A DNA stretch of 64,000 nt from Candidatus Phyllobacterium onerii. GTDB taxonomy: Bacteria > Pseudomonadota > Alphaproteobacteria > Rhizobiales > Rhizobiaceae. Each line of letters begins with the position of its first letter. Within the stretch, counting starts at the first letter, position 1. Positions 17,781-25,666 of this stretch are shown here, one piece after another. The position numbers were made by a program, and so were the translations under genes. The notes beneath the pieces are model-generated. The model was not told where the DNA came from. It did not search any database and was given only the letters and a program-made list of their open reading frames with translations. The stretch spans positions 310,001 to 374,000 of the forward strand of contig NZ_JAQMHX010000004.1 in NCBI RefSeq assembly GCF_028331445.1, in the 5' to 3' direction.

Positions 17781-18653
17781 TTACGCCCCTATTGGCGCAG
17801 GGGTGCGATTCTTGAGATTAAGGAGATTGCCCGAAAGGATAAGCGCCGCACCAAGAGCGGTGAAAACATCGATCCGTTCGGAATAGATCAGCCAGCCGAG
17901 CACAGCCGTCAGCGGCACGCGCAGGAAGTCCATGGGAATGACTACGGTCGCATCGGCGTACTGCAAGGCCTTCGCCATGCAAAAATGCGAAAACGTGCCG
18001 GTGAAAGCAATGATCACCACCCAAGGCATGATATGAAATGAAGGCCAGTGCCAGACATAGATGGCGGGCAGAAGGCCTATCGCCGACTGGATGATCAACA
18101 TCCAGAAAATGATCTTCACGACGCTGTCCGTTCGGGTCAAAGATTTGACCATCGTGAACGATATGCCAAAGGTGAGGGCGGCGCCGAGCACGATGAGCTG
18201 CCCTACCTCCACCGTGCCTATGCCAGGCCGGACGATGATGATGACGCCGATGATACCAAGGGCAATCGTCAGGATCCGCCAGATGTTCAATCGCTCGCCG
18301 AGAAAAGCCACAGCCATTACCGCTGTCCAGGCCGGCGTTGTGAATTCGATGGCGATGACCTGTGCGAGCGGGATCATCGACAGGGCCTGCAACCAGGCAA
18401 ACTGCCCAGCATAATGTGCTGTGTTTCGTCCGAGGTGCTGCCAGATACGCGCGGTCTTCATAGCCCTGAAACCGCCTGATGAGCGTATCAAGGGATAGAG
18501 CATCGCAAGTCCGATGACCGAGCGCATTTCCATGATCTGGAAAACGTTGAGCTCCCTCGAGGCTTCGCGGCCGGAAATCGCCATGAGCAGGATGGCGGTA
18601 AGCGAACCGGTCATCCAGAACGCTGCTTTCAAGTTGGACTGCTGTACTTCCAC
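17781..18653 (-). CDS. EamA/DMT-family transporter
   Basis: A 290-residue protein with about ten membrane helices and two EamA repeats, typical of the drug/metabolite transporter superfamily. The proposed start is GTG at 18653, 12 bases downstream of the VOC gene stop, so the two may be co-transcribed; the ribosome site is weak and the ATG at codon 14 is an alternative. Segments such as AQVIAIEFTTPAWTAVMAV and VVIPMDFLRVPLTAVLGWL are characteristic of RhaT/EamA-type permeases. Substrate is unknown. Confidence 0.88.
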   Translation of the reverse strand: MEVQQSNLKAAFWMTGSLTAILLMAISGREASRELNVFQIMEMRSVIGLAMLYPLIRSSGGFRAMKTARIWQHLGRNTAHYAGQFAWLQALSMIPLAQVIAIEFTTPAWTAVMAVAFLGERLNIWRILTIALGIIGVIIIVRPGIGTVEVGQLIVLGAALTFGISFTMVKSLTRTDSVVKIIFWMLIIQSAIGLLPAIYVWHWPSFHIMPWVVIIAFTGTFSHFCMAKALQYADATVVIPMDFLRVPLTAVLGWLIYSERIDVFTALGAALILSGNLLNLKNRTPAPIGA

Positions 18654-18665
18654 GATGAACGGGCG

Positions 18666-19079
18666 TTACTTCGCGTAGACGCTGGCGAAATCGGCAAAAC
18701 CCTTGACCTCGATCGGATTGCCTGAGGGGTCACGGAAGAACATCGTCCACTGCTCGCCGGGCTCACCCTTGAATCGCACAACCGGCGGCATGACGAAGTC
18801 GACGTCCGCCTGTTTTAGCCTGTCGGCCAGGGCATTCCAGTCATCCAACGGCAGGACAACACCGAGATGCGGCATTGGCACCATGTGATCGCCGACCTTG
18901 CCGGTATTTGTTGTTTCGAAAGGCTTACCCAGATGCAGTGAAATCTGATGGCCGAAGAAGTCAAAATCCACCCAAGTGTCGGTACTGCGGCCTTCCTGGC
19001 AGCCAAGGATGCCTCCGTAAAAGCGCCTCGCATCGTCGAGATCGGTGACGTGATAGGCAAGGTGAAACAATGAGCGCAT
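18666..19079 (-). CDS. VOC family (glyoxalase/bleomycin resistance fold) protein
   Basis: A 137-residue vicinal oxygen chelate protein. It begins FHLAYHVTDLDDARRFYGGI, the first beta-alpha-beta unit with a metal-ligand histidine, and has RDPSGNPIEVKGF near the C-terminus, where a ligand glutamate is expected. Possible roles are a dioxygenase, a lyase or a drug-binding protein; nothing nearby decides. It sits just upstream of the EamA transporter and probably forms an operon with it. ATG at 19079. Confidence 0.88.
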   Translation of the reverse strand: MRSLFHLAYHVTDLDDARRFYGGILGCQEGRSTDTWVDFDFFGHQISLHLGKPFETTNTGKVGDHMVPMPHLGVVLPLDDWNALADRLKQADVDFVMPPVVRFKGEPGEQWTMFFRDPSGNPIEVKGFADFASVYAK

Positions 19080-19253
19080 TGGAGATATCCTGGTGGGCGG
19101 GAGTACGCTGGAACCTAGCAGCAGATATCCAAGCAGACAATGAAAGGTTGCAGGAAATGCAAGGTTTCAACTTCTGCTCTGGGGAACCAAATAACCCAAC
19201 TGTGAGTTGTATCAGGCTACTTTCGCTTTGATCCCGAAAACAGGAAGTTTGAA

Positions 19254-19415
19254 ATGTCCATATTGATCAGTCTTTTGATCACCGTTCTGGTGATCTTTCT
19301 TGTTCTTTACCTCGTCCAGATGCTGCCCCTGGATGCGCGGGCAAAACAGATCGCCCAAGTCATTGTGGTGGTGATCGGTATTATCTCATTGTTGCGCTAT
19401 CTCGCCGTTTTTTAA
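19254..19415 (+). CDS. Small membrane protein, Thivi_2564-like
   Basis: A 53-residue protein with two hydrophobic helices separated by the motif LPLDARAKQIAQVIVVVIG, which I recognise as the core of the Thivi_2564 family of small inner-membrane proteins of unknown function. AGGAAG lies seven to twelve bases before the ATG. It diverges from the VOC gene and is followed by a strong hairpin shared with the convergent LysR gene. Confidence 0.75.
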   Translation: MSILISLLITVLVIFLVLYLVQMLPLDARAKQIAQVIVVVIGIISLLRYLAVF

Positions 19416-19423
19416 GCATTTCA

Positions 19424-19450
19424 GCGGGCGGGATATTTTGTTCCGCCCGC
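19424..19450. terminator. Bidirectional terminator hairpin
   Basis: GCGGGCGG (19424-19431) pairs with CCGCCCGC (19443-19450), an 8-bp GC stem with an AT-rich loop. It separates the Thivi_2564-like gene from the convergent LysR gene, whose stop is at 19454. Confidence 0.6.
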
Positions 19451-19453
19451 ATT

Positions 19454-20335
19454 CTATTGCTCCCCCAACTGCTCCAACAACCAATCACGAAACGCCCGAA
19501 TCTTCGGCACATTCCGCCGGGATTCCGGATAAACCAGCCAATAGAAATGATCGTCATTGCCGACAATATCGAATGGCTGGATAAGCTGGCCTTGTTTCAA
19601 CTCCGTCTCATAAAAGACGGGTGTGAGAATGCCAACACCTTGGCCCGCGATCACAGCTTTTCCCTCCAGGTGCTGATCACCGAAGCGGCTGAGTGGATTG
19701 CCGCGTAGATCGGGTTCTGCCACGCCAGCTGCTGCAAACCATATTTTCCACCATGGATCGCTCGGATCGACAATCGGCAACTTCAGAAGGTCCGCCGGTG
19801 TTTTTACGCCACCAATAGTTCCCGCAAGCGTAGGGCTGAGCATGGGCGCAAAGTCGGCGCCAAAAATCTTGTGCGAAACCATGCCGGGCCAACGCCCCCC
19901 GCCAGAGCGTATGCCGACGTCGGCGTCCTGGCGGGCAAAGTCAATTATCTCGCGCGTTGCCTGCAACCGCACCGCGAGAGATGGGTGCGCCAACTGGAAC
20001 GAACCCAGCCGTGGCACGAGCCAGTTGGCTGCAAATGTCGGAATGGTGGTGATCGTAAGAATACCATCGGCGTTTTCACGAGTGGCGGCAATTGCCGCAC
20101 GCATCATGTCAAACGCCTCGCTGATTACCGGCGCGAGACGCGCTCCGACTTCCGTCAGAATAACCTGACGCGGACGGCGCAGGAAAAGCGCTGCCCCGAT
20201 TCTCTCTTCCAGGAGCTTGATCTGGTAGCTCACTGCTGCCTGCGTCATTCCGAGTTCTTCTGCGGCATTGGTAAAACTGCCGTGACGCGCGGCAGCTTCA
20301 AAGACGCGAATGGCGGCTAGGGGAGGCAGATTCAT
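19454..20335 (-). CDS. LysR-family regulator (GcvA-like)
   Basis: A 293-residue regulator starting at the ATG at 20335 (MNLPPLAAIRVFEAAARHGS); the frame extends upstream but those residues do not fit the family. Helix-turn-helix at about 15-60 (SFTNAAEELGMTQAAVSYQI) and a GcvA-type effector domain (LTITTIPTFAANWLVPRL). The C-terminal signature FYWLVYPESRRNVPKIRAFRDW is typical of GcvA/AmpR-like LysRs. Its target is not clear; the DUF1127-like gene diverges from it. Confidence 0.88.
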   Translation of the reverse strand: MNLPPLAAIRVFEAAARHGSFTNAAEELGMTQAAVSYQIKLLEERIGAALFLRRPRQVILTEVGARLAPVISEAFDMMRAAIAATRENADGILTITTIPTFAANWLVPRLGSFQLAHPSLAVRLQATREIIDFARQDADVGIRSGGGRWPGMVSHKIFGADFAPMLSPTLAGTIGGVKTPADLLKLPIVDPSDPWWKIWFAAAGVAEPDLRGNPLSRFGDQHLEGKAVIAGQGVGILTPVFYETELKQGQLIQPFDIVGNDDHFYWLVYPESRRNVPKIRAFRDWLLEQLGEQ

Positions 20336-20453
20336 CAATAGTCTCGCATAAGCTGTCCTTATGCATGCTACTCGGCGTTTTGTTGGAAAACAAGCGCAGA
20401 AGGGCGCATCTACAACGGGGACGCAACACGTCACAACATTTGGAGTCGAAGTT

Positions 20454-20693
20454 ATGAACCCCGTGGCATCCACATCGCGCTTATCAAGCCACTCTTCATG
20501 GTGGAGTCGAATCGCAAATCCATGGAAGCCCGACAACGACGAAAGTCAGCCTGCCAATATCGATACCGAGGATTTTTCCGATCACTTGCTCAGGGATATC
20601 GGTATGCTCGATGGCCGGACTATAAGGGGCGAACGAACAGACCACGACGATTTGAATGATTTGCTCAGCGACCATCCCAAGCGCTTTTTATAG
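20454..20693 (+). CDS. DUF1127-like small protein
   Basis: A 79-residue protein from the ATG at 20454. The C-terminal half (FSDHLLRDIGMLDGR) resembles the DUF1127/YjiS motif in which an LRDIG-type helix is conserved. The N-terminus is serine- and proline-rich and unrecognised. In Rhizobiales, small DUF1127 proteins bind RNA or influence phosphate and carbon metabolism; whether this one does is unknown. It ends eight bases before the convergent 62-residue gene. Confidence 0.6.
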   Translation: MNPVASTSRLSSHSSWWSRIANPWKPDNDESQPANIDTEDFSDHLLRDIGMLDGRTIRGERTDHDDLNDLLSDHPKRFL

Positions 20694-20701
20694 TGCGATG
20701 T

Positions 20702-20890
20702 TCAAGAGTCGAAGTCGGTTTCCAAGCGTTTTTCAAGCGCAACAAGGTCATCCGGCAGTGGCATGCCCATGGCCTTCAACTCGTTGAGGTGTTCGCGCAG
20801 TGTCTCGTGAATTTCATGAGCATCCGTTGGCCGTCGCACCATCTCTTCGACCAGAAGCGCGATCCGGGCCTTGATGTCTTCGAACGCCAT
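20702..20890 (-). CDS. Small helical protein of unknown function
   Basis: A 62-residue, highly charged, predicted all-helical protein from the ATG at 20890, which has AAGGAA just upstream. It includes EEMVRRPTDAHEIHETLREH and MPLPDDLVALEKRL. No domain is recognised. The good ribosome site, helical heptads and compact spacing support a real gene. The next gene upstream on the same strand is the cupin (stop at 20933), so co-transcription is possible. Confidence 0.6.
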   Translation of the reverse strand: MAFEDIKARIALLVEEMVRRPTDAHEIHETLREHLNELKAMGMPLPDDLVALEKRLETDFDS

Positions 20891-20932
20891 GGTGGTTCCT
20901 TTCACATGCACTGCAAATAGTACATTACCAGA

Positions 20933-21334
20933 TTAATCATGGCCGGAATATTGCGTATCGGAGACCTTTTCCATCCATTCGACGGTTTTACCGTCTAGGG
21001 CTTCCTGCATTGCGATATGCACCATGAAATTTTCGGGACCAGCGCCGTGCCAGTGTTTTTCACCAGGCGGAATCCATACCGTATCGCCGACCTTGATCTT
21101 TTGTATCGGCCCACCCCAAACCTGCGCTAAACCCGATCCTGACGTTACGTGCAGTGTCTGGCCAAGAGGATGCGTATGCCATGCGGTCCTGGCACCAGGT
21201 TCAAAGCGTACAACAGCTGCTTGCAGTCGCGCTGGTGCGCCAGCATCGATAATCGGCTCTACCCAGACGGTGCCGGAGAACCAGTCGGATGAGGCGCGGC
21301 GCGTCGGGACCGATCCGGATGGTTTGATGTCCAT
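20933..21334 (-). CDS. Cupin-domain protein
   Basis: A 133-residue single-domain cupin. Cupin motif 1 is GARTAWHTHPLGQTLHVTSG with two metal-ligand histidines; motif 2 is PPGEKHWHGAGP. This group (sometimes called YhhW- or quercetinase-like small cupins) is often next to redox or MFS genes. It starts two bases after the ArsR-family gene, so the two form an operon and the cupin is likely under ArsR control. Substrate unknown. Confidence 0.88.
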   Translation of the reverse strand: MDIKPSGSVPTRRASSDWFSGTVWVEPIIDAGAPARLQAAVVRFEPGARTAWHTHPLGQTLHVTSGSGLAQVWGGPIQKIKVGDTVWIPPGEKHWHGAGPENFMVHIAMQEALDGKTVEWMEKVSDTQYSGHD

Positions 21335-21336
21335 TT

Positions 21337-21705
21337 CTATTCTCCTGCAAATTGAGCCGCTTCCGGCATGCCAAGGCTGTTGTACGGCAGTGTTGCTGCA
21401 GTAGAAGCGATCACCGTATCGAGGAAACCAGGAAACCGGCTTTCCAGATCGCCGCGTCGAAGTGTCAGTAGCCGTTTTGTACCTTCGGGCCGAACGTGGA
21501 TGATACCGGCCTCACGCAACTTGGCTACGTGATAGCTGATTGCTGTCTTTGAGCCAAACTGCAGAAACTGGCCGCAAGTCATGGCCCGTTCGCCGTTACG
21601 GGCGAGAATGGCGATGATCGCAAGGCGCGTTTCATCACCAAGTGCAGTCAAGACGGCAGGCAGCGCGATGTACTCAGCTGGCGGATGTGGGAGATACTCA
21701 GTCAT
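21337..21705 (-). CDS. ArsR-family winged-helix regulator
   Basis: A 122-residue regulator from the ATG at 21705. The DNA-binding part reads LTALGDETRLAIIAILARNG, then GQFLQFGSKTAISYHVAKLREAGII, the classic ArsR recognition helix. The metal-binding ELCVC motif of arsenic sensors is absent, so it probably senses something else. It is divergent from an MFS gene across 122 bases that contain two matching palindromes, and it is co-transcribed with the cupin. Confidence 0.9.
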   Translation of the reverse strand: MTEYLPHPPAEYIALPAVLTALGDETRLAIIAILARNGERAMTCGQFLQFGSKTAISYHVAKLREAGIIHVRPEGTKRLLTLRRGDLESRFPGFLDTVIASTAATLPYNSLGMPEAAQFAGE

Positions 21706-21742
21706 GGGAGTTTTAATAGCAATTGTCAGGAGAGATTTCAAT

Positions 21743-21760
21743 GTTCAATAGTTGTTGAAC
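21743..21760. promoter_or_regulatory. Operator 1 for the ArsR-type regulator
   Basis: GTTCAA-N6-TTGAAC inverted repeat at 21743-21760, 38 bases upstream of the arsR start. It shares both half-sites and spacing with the palindrome at 21796-21813. Two identical sites flanking the promoter region of a divergon are the expected pattern for an ArsR repressor that controls both sides. Confidence 0.65.
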
Positions 21761-21767
21761 TTTATTC

Positions 21768-21796
21768 TTGACACCCGGAGAGAGTAGGTTCATTAG
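21768..21796 (+). promoter_or_regulatory. Probable promoter of the MFS gene
   Basis: TTGACA at 21768-21773 followed after 17 bases by CATTAG at 21791-21796. The -35 is perfect and the -10 is weak. The -10 abuts operator 2, so a repressor bound there would block RNA polymerase. Confidence 0.45.
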
Positions 21797-21813
21797 TTCA
21801 ATGATCATTGAAC
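21796..21813. promoter_or_regulatory. Operator 2 for the ArsR-type regulator
   Basis: GTTCAATGATCATTGAAC is a perfect 18-bp palindrome, 15 bases before the MFS start codon. Its outer half-sites GTTCAA/TTGAAC match operator 1 exactly, 53 bases away. Confidence 0.7.
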
Positions 21814-21827
21814 ATTAAGGTGCTCCC

Positions 21828-23000
21828 ATGGATATTCGTCTCGTCGGATTGGCGCTTGGCACATTTGCAATCGGCATTGAGGGATTCGTTGTCGCCAGCC
21901 TCCTGCCGCAGATCGCCGGAGACACAGATGTTACCTTGGTGCAGGCCGGCTACCTCGTCGTGACCTATGCCTTGGCTTATGCAATCGGCGCCCCGATCGC
22001 TGCTGCACTCACAGGTGCATTCGAAAGGCGTAACGTCCTGACAGGCAGCGCTCTCATATTTGTGGCAGGCGCAATTCTTGCCGCCGTTTCACCGACATAT
22101 CTCCTCCTTATGGCCGCACGTGTGTTGATCGCGGTGATGGCGGGGCTCTATGCAGCCACGGCTCAGGCGACGGCAGTCGCCATTTCTGAACCACATCACC
22201 GTGCGCGTGCCATCGCTGCAATTGTCGGTGGCACGACGCTGGCAGTTGCCTTTGGCGCACCGCTTGGCGCCTTCATCAGCGACTTGGCAGGGTGGCGCGG
22301 CACCTATTTCTTCATCGCTTCGATAGGAGCGTTGGCTACCCTGATCGTCTGGTTCCTTGTGCCGCGCGGGCTCTATGCAGATCGATTGACCCTGGCGCAA
22401 CGCCTTGGCGTTATTCGTCATCCCGGGTTAGCGCCGGCGCTCTTGACTATGCTGCTTTACATGACCGGCGCATTTGCGGTTTACACGTATGTAGCGGCTA
22501 TCGCCGTCGAAGGCGTCGGACTCAGCCATTCAATGATGCCAGTCGTATTGCTGACGTTCGGGATTGGTGCTGCTCTTGGAAATATCCTCGGGGGACAGCT
22601 TTCGGATCGTCTCGGAGCCAAGAAAACTGTCATTACGGCATCTGTGCTCAACGCCATCGTGCTGATGGCCGTGAGCTGGATCATGCAATTGCCTGACAAT
22701 ATTGCCGGTCCGGCTCTCATCGCAATCATGGTGGTCTGGGGCGTCATCGCCTGGATGTTCCCGCCAGCGCAGGCGAGCCGGGTTCTGGCCATTGCACCAG
22801 AAAGCGCGCCATTGGCTTTGTCGCTCAACTACTCGGCGCTTTATCTCGGCGTCGCACTCGGTTCGATGATCGGCGGGCTCGTCATTGCCAATGTCGGCCT
22901 CGAATATCTCGGCTGGATCGGCGGTATATTCCCGCTCATGGGTCTGGTTGTCATGCGGCTGGCAGGGTCGCCAAACAAGCAGCAACTGTCCGTCGCCTGA
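21828..23000 (+). CDS. MFS transporter, DHA1 family
   Basis: A 390-residue, 12-helix major facilitator. The N-terminus IRLVGLALGTFAIGIEGFVV and loop motif GAFERRNVLTGSALI fit the DHA1 efflux group. It is divergent from the ArsR-cupin operon with twin palindromes between them, so it is probably a repressible exporter induced by the ArsR ligand. Start ATG at 21828 after AAGGTGCTCCC. Substrate unknown. Confidence 0.9.
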   Translation: MDIRLVGLALGTFAIGIEGFVVASLLPQIAGDTDVTLVQAGYLVVTYALAYAIGAPIAAALTGAFERRNVLTGSALIFVAGAILAAVSPTYLLLMAARVLIAVMAGLYAATAQATAVAISEPHHRARAIAAIVGGTTLAVAFGAPLGAFISDLAGWRGTYFFIASIGALATLIVWFLVPRGLYADRLTLAQRLGVIRHPGLAPALLTMLLYMTGAFAVYTYVAAIAVEGVGLSHSMMPVVLLTFGIGAALGNILGGQLSDRLGAKKTVITASVLNAIVLMAVSWIMQLPDNIAGPALIAIMVVWGVIAWMFPPAQASRVLAIAPESAPLALSLNYSALYLGVALGSMIGGLVIANVGLEYLGWIGGIFPLMGLVVMRLAGSPNKQQLSVA

Positions 23001-23033
23001 CTGAACATAACCGGCATTATTGGTTACACGGGT

Positions 23034-23486
23034 CTATTCGCTTTTGACGGCCTTGTGCCCGGTGGTCTGAAGTATCGAAATACGGAAGTAAACCGGTTCC
23101 AGGGTTCGTTCATGGTCTCGAATGACGGTCTTCACAAAAGCAGGCTGCCACCATTCGGCGCTCTTGTTCAAAAGCGCATGGGCCGTGTTTCTGCCGTCGA
23201 TATGATCGGGTTCCTTCGTAAGTTCCTCGAACTTGCCAGTCACAATGACACTCTGCCAATTGTTCGTCGCGGATATCTCATCGAATTCAACGCAGACATG
23301 CGGATTTGCGCGCATGAAGTCGACTTTCTGCCCAGCGGTCGTGAATGAATAGAGAAACACGGCATGATAGGCGAAAGTCAGCGGCACGATGTAAGGTCGA
23401 TCGTCCTTTGCACACGCCAACCTGCCGATCGTTGCTCTTTCGAGCAATTCCCGGATTTCCTGCTGTGTCATCTCTTTAATAATCAT
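23034..23486 (-). CDS. Pyridoxamine 5'-phosphate oxidase-like flavin-binding protein
   Basis: A 150-residue protein of the split-barrel FMN-binding fold. It starts with an alpha helix (MTQQEIRELLERATIGRLAC) and continues with the barrel strand DRPYIVPLTFAYHAVFLYSF, the signature of small PNPOx-like/NimA-like proteins. GQKVDFMRANPHVCVEFDE follows as expected. Relatives include 5-nitroimidazole reductases and uncharacterised flavin proteins. It converges with the MFS gene, 33 bases between stops. Confidence 0.85.
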   Translation of the reverse strand: MIIKEMTQQEIRELLERATIGRLACAKDDRPYIVPLTFAYHAVFLYSFTTAGQKVDFMRANPHVCVEFDEISATNNWQSVIVTGKFEELTKEPDHIDGRNTAHALLNKSAEWWQPAFVKTVIRDHERTLEPVYFRISILQTTGHKAVKSE

Positions 23487-23532
23487 CGGCCCACCGTTTC
23501 AACAACGAGAATTTCAGCATCGGGACCAGCCG

Positions 23533-23811
23533 TCAAGATTCTTCTTTCCGATCGAAACTGCTGCGCTCCTTGGTACTCCACATGTCAGCAGCCTCAAGAT
23601 TATCCTCAGTCGCAATTCGTTCGTGTTTCTCATCGTTATCGCGGACGCGGTATTGCAAGGAACCACCCGCCGCGGGTAAGGTTGCCATAATCTCGAACGT
23701 CGCGGCCGATTTCACCTTGTTGCCGCCCCAGCCCTTCATACGGACTTTCTGGCCGACCGCAAAGCGGTGGCTTGGTATATCGGGTGTCTTGTAGCGTCGA
23801 TGCATGTTCAT
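23533..23811 (-). CDS. Unrecognised small protein (SH3-like basic segment)
   Basis: A 92-residue protein from the ATG at 23811, preceded by AGGAGAA at good spacing, which decides against the longer upstream frame. The core FAVGQKVRMKGWGGNK and YRVRDNDEKHERIATEDNL look like a small beta-barrel with basic surface; similar proteins of unknown function are, as far as I recall, widespread in Rhizobiales. Function unknown. Confidence 0.65.
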   Translation of the reverse strand: MNMHRRYKTPDIPSHRFAVGQKVRMKGWGGNKVKSAATFEIMATLPAAGGSLQYRVRDNDEKHERIATEDNLEAADMWSTKERSSFDRKEES

Positions 23812-24177
23812 CGAGAATTCTCCTGGTAGATGATTTGCTTTGGTTGACGATGTGCAGTTCGGCGGGACAGTCCACCGGTTCCAGTTTGTCGCATACGGAA
23901 CTTTAGGTCTGGGAGGAACTGATGGACCGAAATATTCGACATCCCGAGGAGCCAAACTGGCTCAATTCGATCCGGACAGAGTAATACAGATTGCACTCCA
24001 ATTGCGTCGTCAATGAGTGCCAAAGAAAAAATTAAATATTATATATAGATAACCATTCAATCAGTATTTATGTTAGAGTGATAGTCTGCCAAAAGGCCCC
24101 ATAAGTCAAATTTAATCGCAATATAAGCGGGCGACTAGTCAGAATAATATTAGAAATAGTAGTGATCGGTATCGATG
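23812..24177. other. 366-base gap with AT-rich tract
   Basis: No standard gene is seen. Bases 24027-24170 are strikingly AT-rich (for example TTAAATATTATATATAGATA near 24032), unlike the surroundings, and probably hold the promoter of the DUF1488 gene. A 20-codon frame at 23922-23984 follows a perfect GGAGG at 23912-23916 and could encode a micropeptide; see findings. Confidence 0.5.
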
Positions 24178-24444
24178 ATGGCATTAAGTTTTCCTAATCG
24201 CAGTCGCAGTTACGATGCGGCGGGCCAACGCGTGCGCTTCATCGGCTACGACGGACTTTTCCAGGTACCGTTCTTTGTTGATATTGACGTTTTTGCCAAA
24301 GTATCACCGACGCCGGAATCGGCCGAAGACGATTATCTCGCGGCATTCGACGCGGCGCGTGCGTCGATCCAGAGCGCGGCAACAAAGGCCTATTCCCACG
24401 GACGCAAAACCATGTACGTTCTGACCGTAACGGACTTTCGTTAG
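24178..24444 (+). CDS. DUF1488 family protein
   Basis: An 88-residue protein. It begins with LSFPNRSRSYDAAGQRVRF, which I recognise as the start of the DUF1488 family (small cytosolic proteins of unknown function, common in alpha- and beta-proteobacteria), and has the compact alpha-beta arrangement of that family, ending in KTMYVLTVTDFR. Two adjacent ATG codons (24175 and 24178) are possible starts. No strong ribosome site. Confidence 0.8.
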   Translation: MALSFPNRSRSYDAAGQRVRFIGYDGLFQVPFFVDIDVFAKVSPTPESAEDDYLAAFDAARASIQSAATKAYSHGRKTMYVLTVTDFR

Positions 24445-24462
24445 TAGGTCCAAGCTTTGAAA

Positions 24463-24585
24463 GGAAAGTGTGGACCGGATGGGACAGGCGCTCGTCTGCC
24501 ATTTCGTTGGCCAGGATTGGAAACCGGAAAAACGTTCCTGTCCGCCTTGCCATCACGTCCGGTTGACACGGTCATCACACTTTCC
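24463..24585. repeat. Nested inverted-repeat element (structured RNA or MITE-like)
   Basis: Three nested perfect pairings: GGAAAGTGTG (24463-24472) with CACACTTTCC (24576-24585); ACCGGA (24474-24479) with TCCGGT (24558-24563); GGACAGG (24482-24488) with CCTGTCC (24537-24543). Together they would fold one 123-base stem with bulges. It sits between the DUF1488 stop and the convergent desaturase stop, where no gene is recognised. It could be a small mobile palindromic element, a structured RNA, or a long terminator. Confidence 0.5.
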
Positions 24586-24634
24586 AGGAAGTCAACGGCC
24601 CGGCTGGAAGATGGTTCCGAGCTTTTCGCTTGCT

Positions 24635-25666
24635 TCAAGCCAGCTTTTTGGCCTCGCGAAACGAGATAAGCTTGCGACGATTTTCATCCCAAAGGACGAG
24701 GTCAACGCAGCGAAGACTTTCCATGATGGTGATGCGGCCGACATTGCCGAGCTCCGGATAGTCTTTCAGCACTTCCGGAAGCCGGTAACAGGGAACCCTC
24801 GAGGACAAATGATGCACGTGATGAATACCGATATTGCCCGTCATCCAGCGCAGCACGGCCGGCAACACGTAATGCGAAGAACCATGCAGCGCGGCCTCTG
24901 CAAATTGCCACTCGGGACCGGACGACCAATGCGTTTCTTCGAACTGATGTTGCACGTAGAACAGCCAGATGCCGGCAGCGCCGGCCAGGGTGACGATCGG
25001 CAGATGGATCAGGAGAAACGGACCGACGCCAACCAGCCACATAAGAGATATCGCCAGAACCGCTATTCCGAGATTGGTTGCCATCGTCGAAACCCACGGC
25101 TCCAAGCCGGAACGCATCATGCCGAAGGGTAGTCGCTGTTTGAAGATGAAAAGCCAAACGGGTCCGATACCGAACATCACAGCTGGATGGCGATAAAGCC
25201 TGTACCCAAGCCGGCCCCAACGCGACAGGGCGCGATATTCCGCAACGGTCAGCGTCGTAATGTCACCATCGCCGCGCTCGTCGAGATTGCCGGCCGAAGC
25301 GTGATGCAAAGCGTGCGTACGACGCCAGTAATCATAAGGGGTCAGCGTCAGAACGCCGATCACTCTGCCGGTCCAGTCATCCGTGTGACGATGGGCAAAA
25401 AAAGAGCCATGCCCGCAATCGTGCTGGATCATGAACAGCCGAAGCAGGAAGCCGGCAGCGGGGACAATCAATACCAGACCCCACCAGTATCCATAATGCA
25501 CGGCCGCCCAGGTCAGTGCCCAGAAAAAAGCGAACGGAATGACAGTAACAGCGAGTTCGAAGGCGCTGCGTCCTCTGTGCGGTTTACGGTAGCTGGAAAG
25601 AATCTTGAGCCAAGGACGGTCGCCCGAGCCAATTGCAGGTAAAGTTTTAGCGAAAGTGGTTTTCAT
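24635..25666 (-). CDS. Fatty acid desaturase
   Basis: A 343-residue membrane desaturase. The three histidine boxes are HDCGH (82-86), HALHH (118-122) and HHVHH (282-286), as in the acyl-lipid desaturase family, with four or more hydrophobic segments around residues 38-80 and 195-240. These di-iron enzymes introduce double bases-to-bonds into acyl chains at the membrane and need an electron donor. A 19-base inverted repeat lies 37 bases upstream of the ATG at 25666 and could be its operator. Delta-9-type versus other regiospecificity cannot be told. Confidence 0.93.
   Translation of the reverse strand: MKTTFAKTLPAIGSGDRPWLKILSSYRKPHRGRSAFELAVTVIPFAFFWALTWAAVHYGYWWGLVLIVPAAGFLLRLFMIQHDCGHGSFFAHRHTDDWTGRVIGVLTLTPYDYWRRTHALHHASAGNLDERGDGDITTLTVAEYRALSRWGRLGYRLYRHPAVMFGIGPVWLFIFKQRLPFGMMRSGLEPWVSTMATNLGIAVLAISLMWLVGVGPFLLIHLPIVTLAGAAGIWLFYVQHQFEETHWSSGPEWQFAEAALHGSSHYVLPAVLRWMTGNIGIHHVHHLSSRVPCYRLPEVLKDYPELGNVGRITIMESLRCVDLVLWDENRRKLISFREAKKLA

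Noticed and set aside
24441-24669. Short open frames on both strands over the inverted-repeat element
   Set aside because: No family resemblance; frames in a palindromic element are expected by symmetry.
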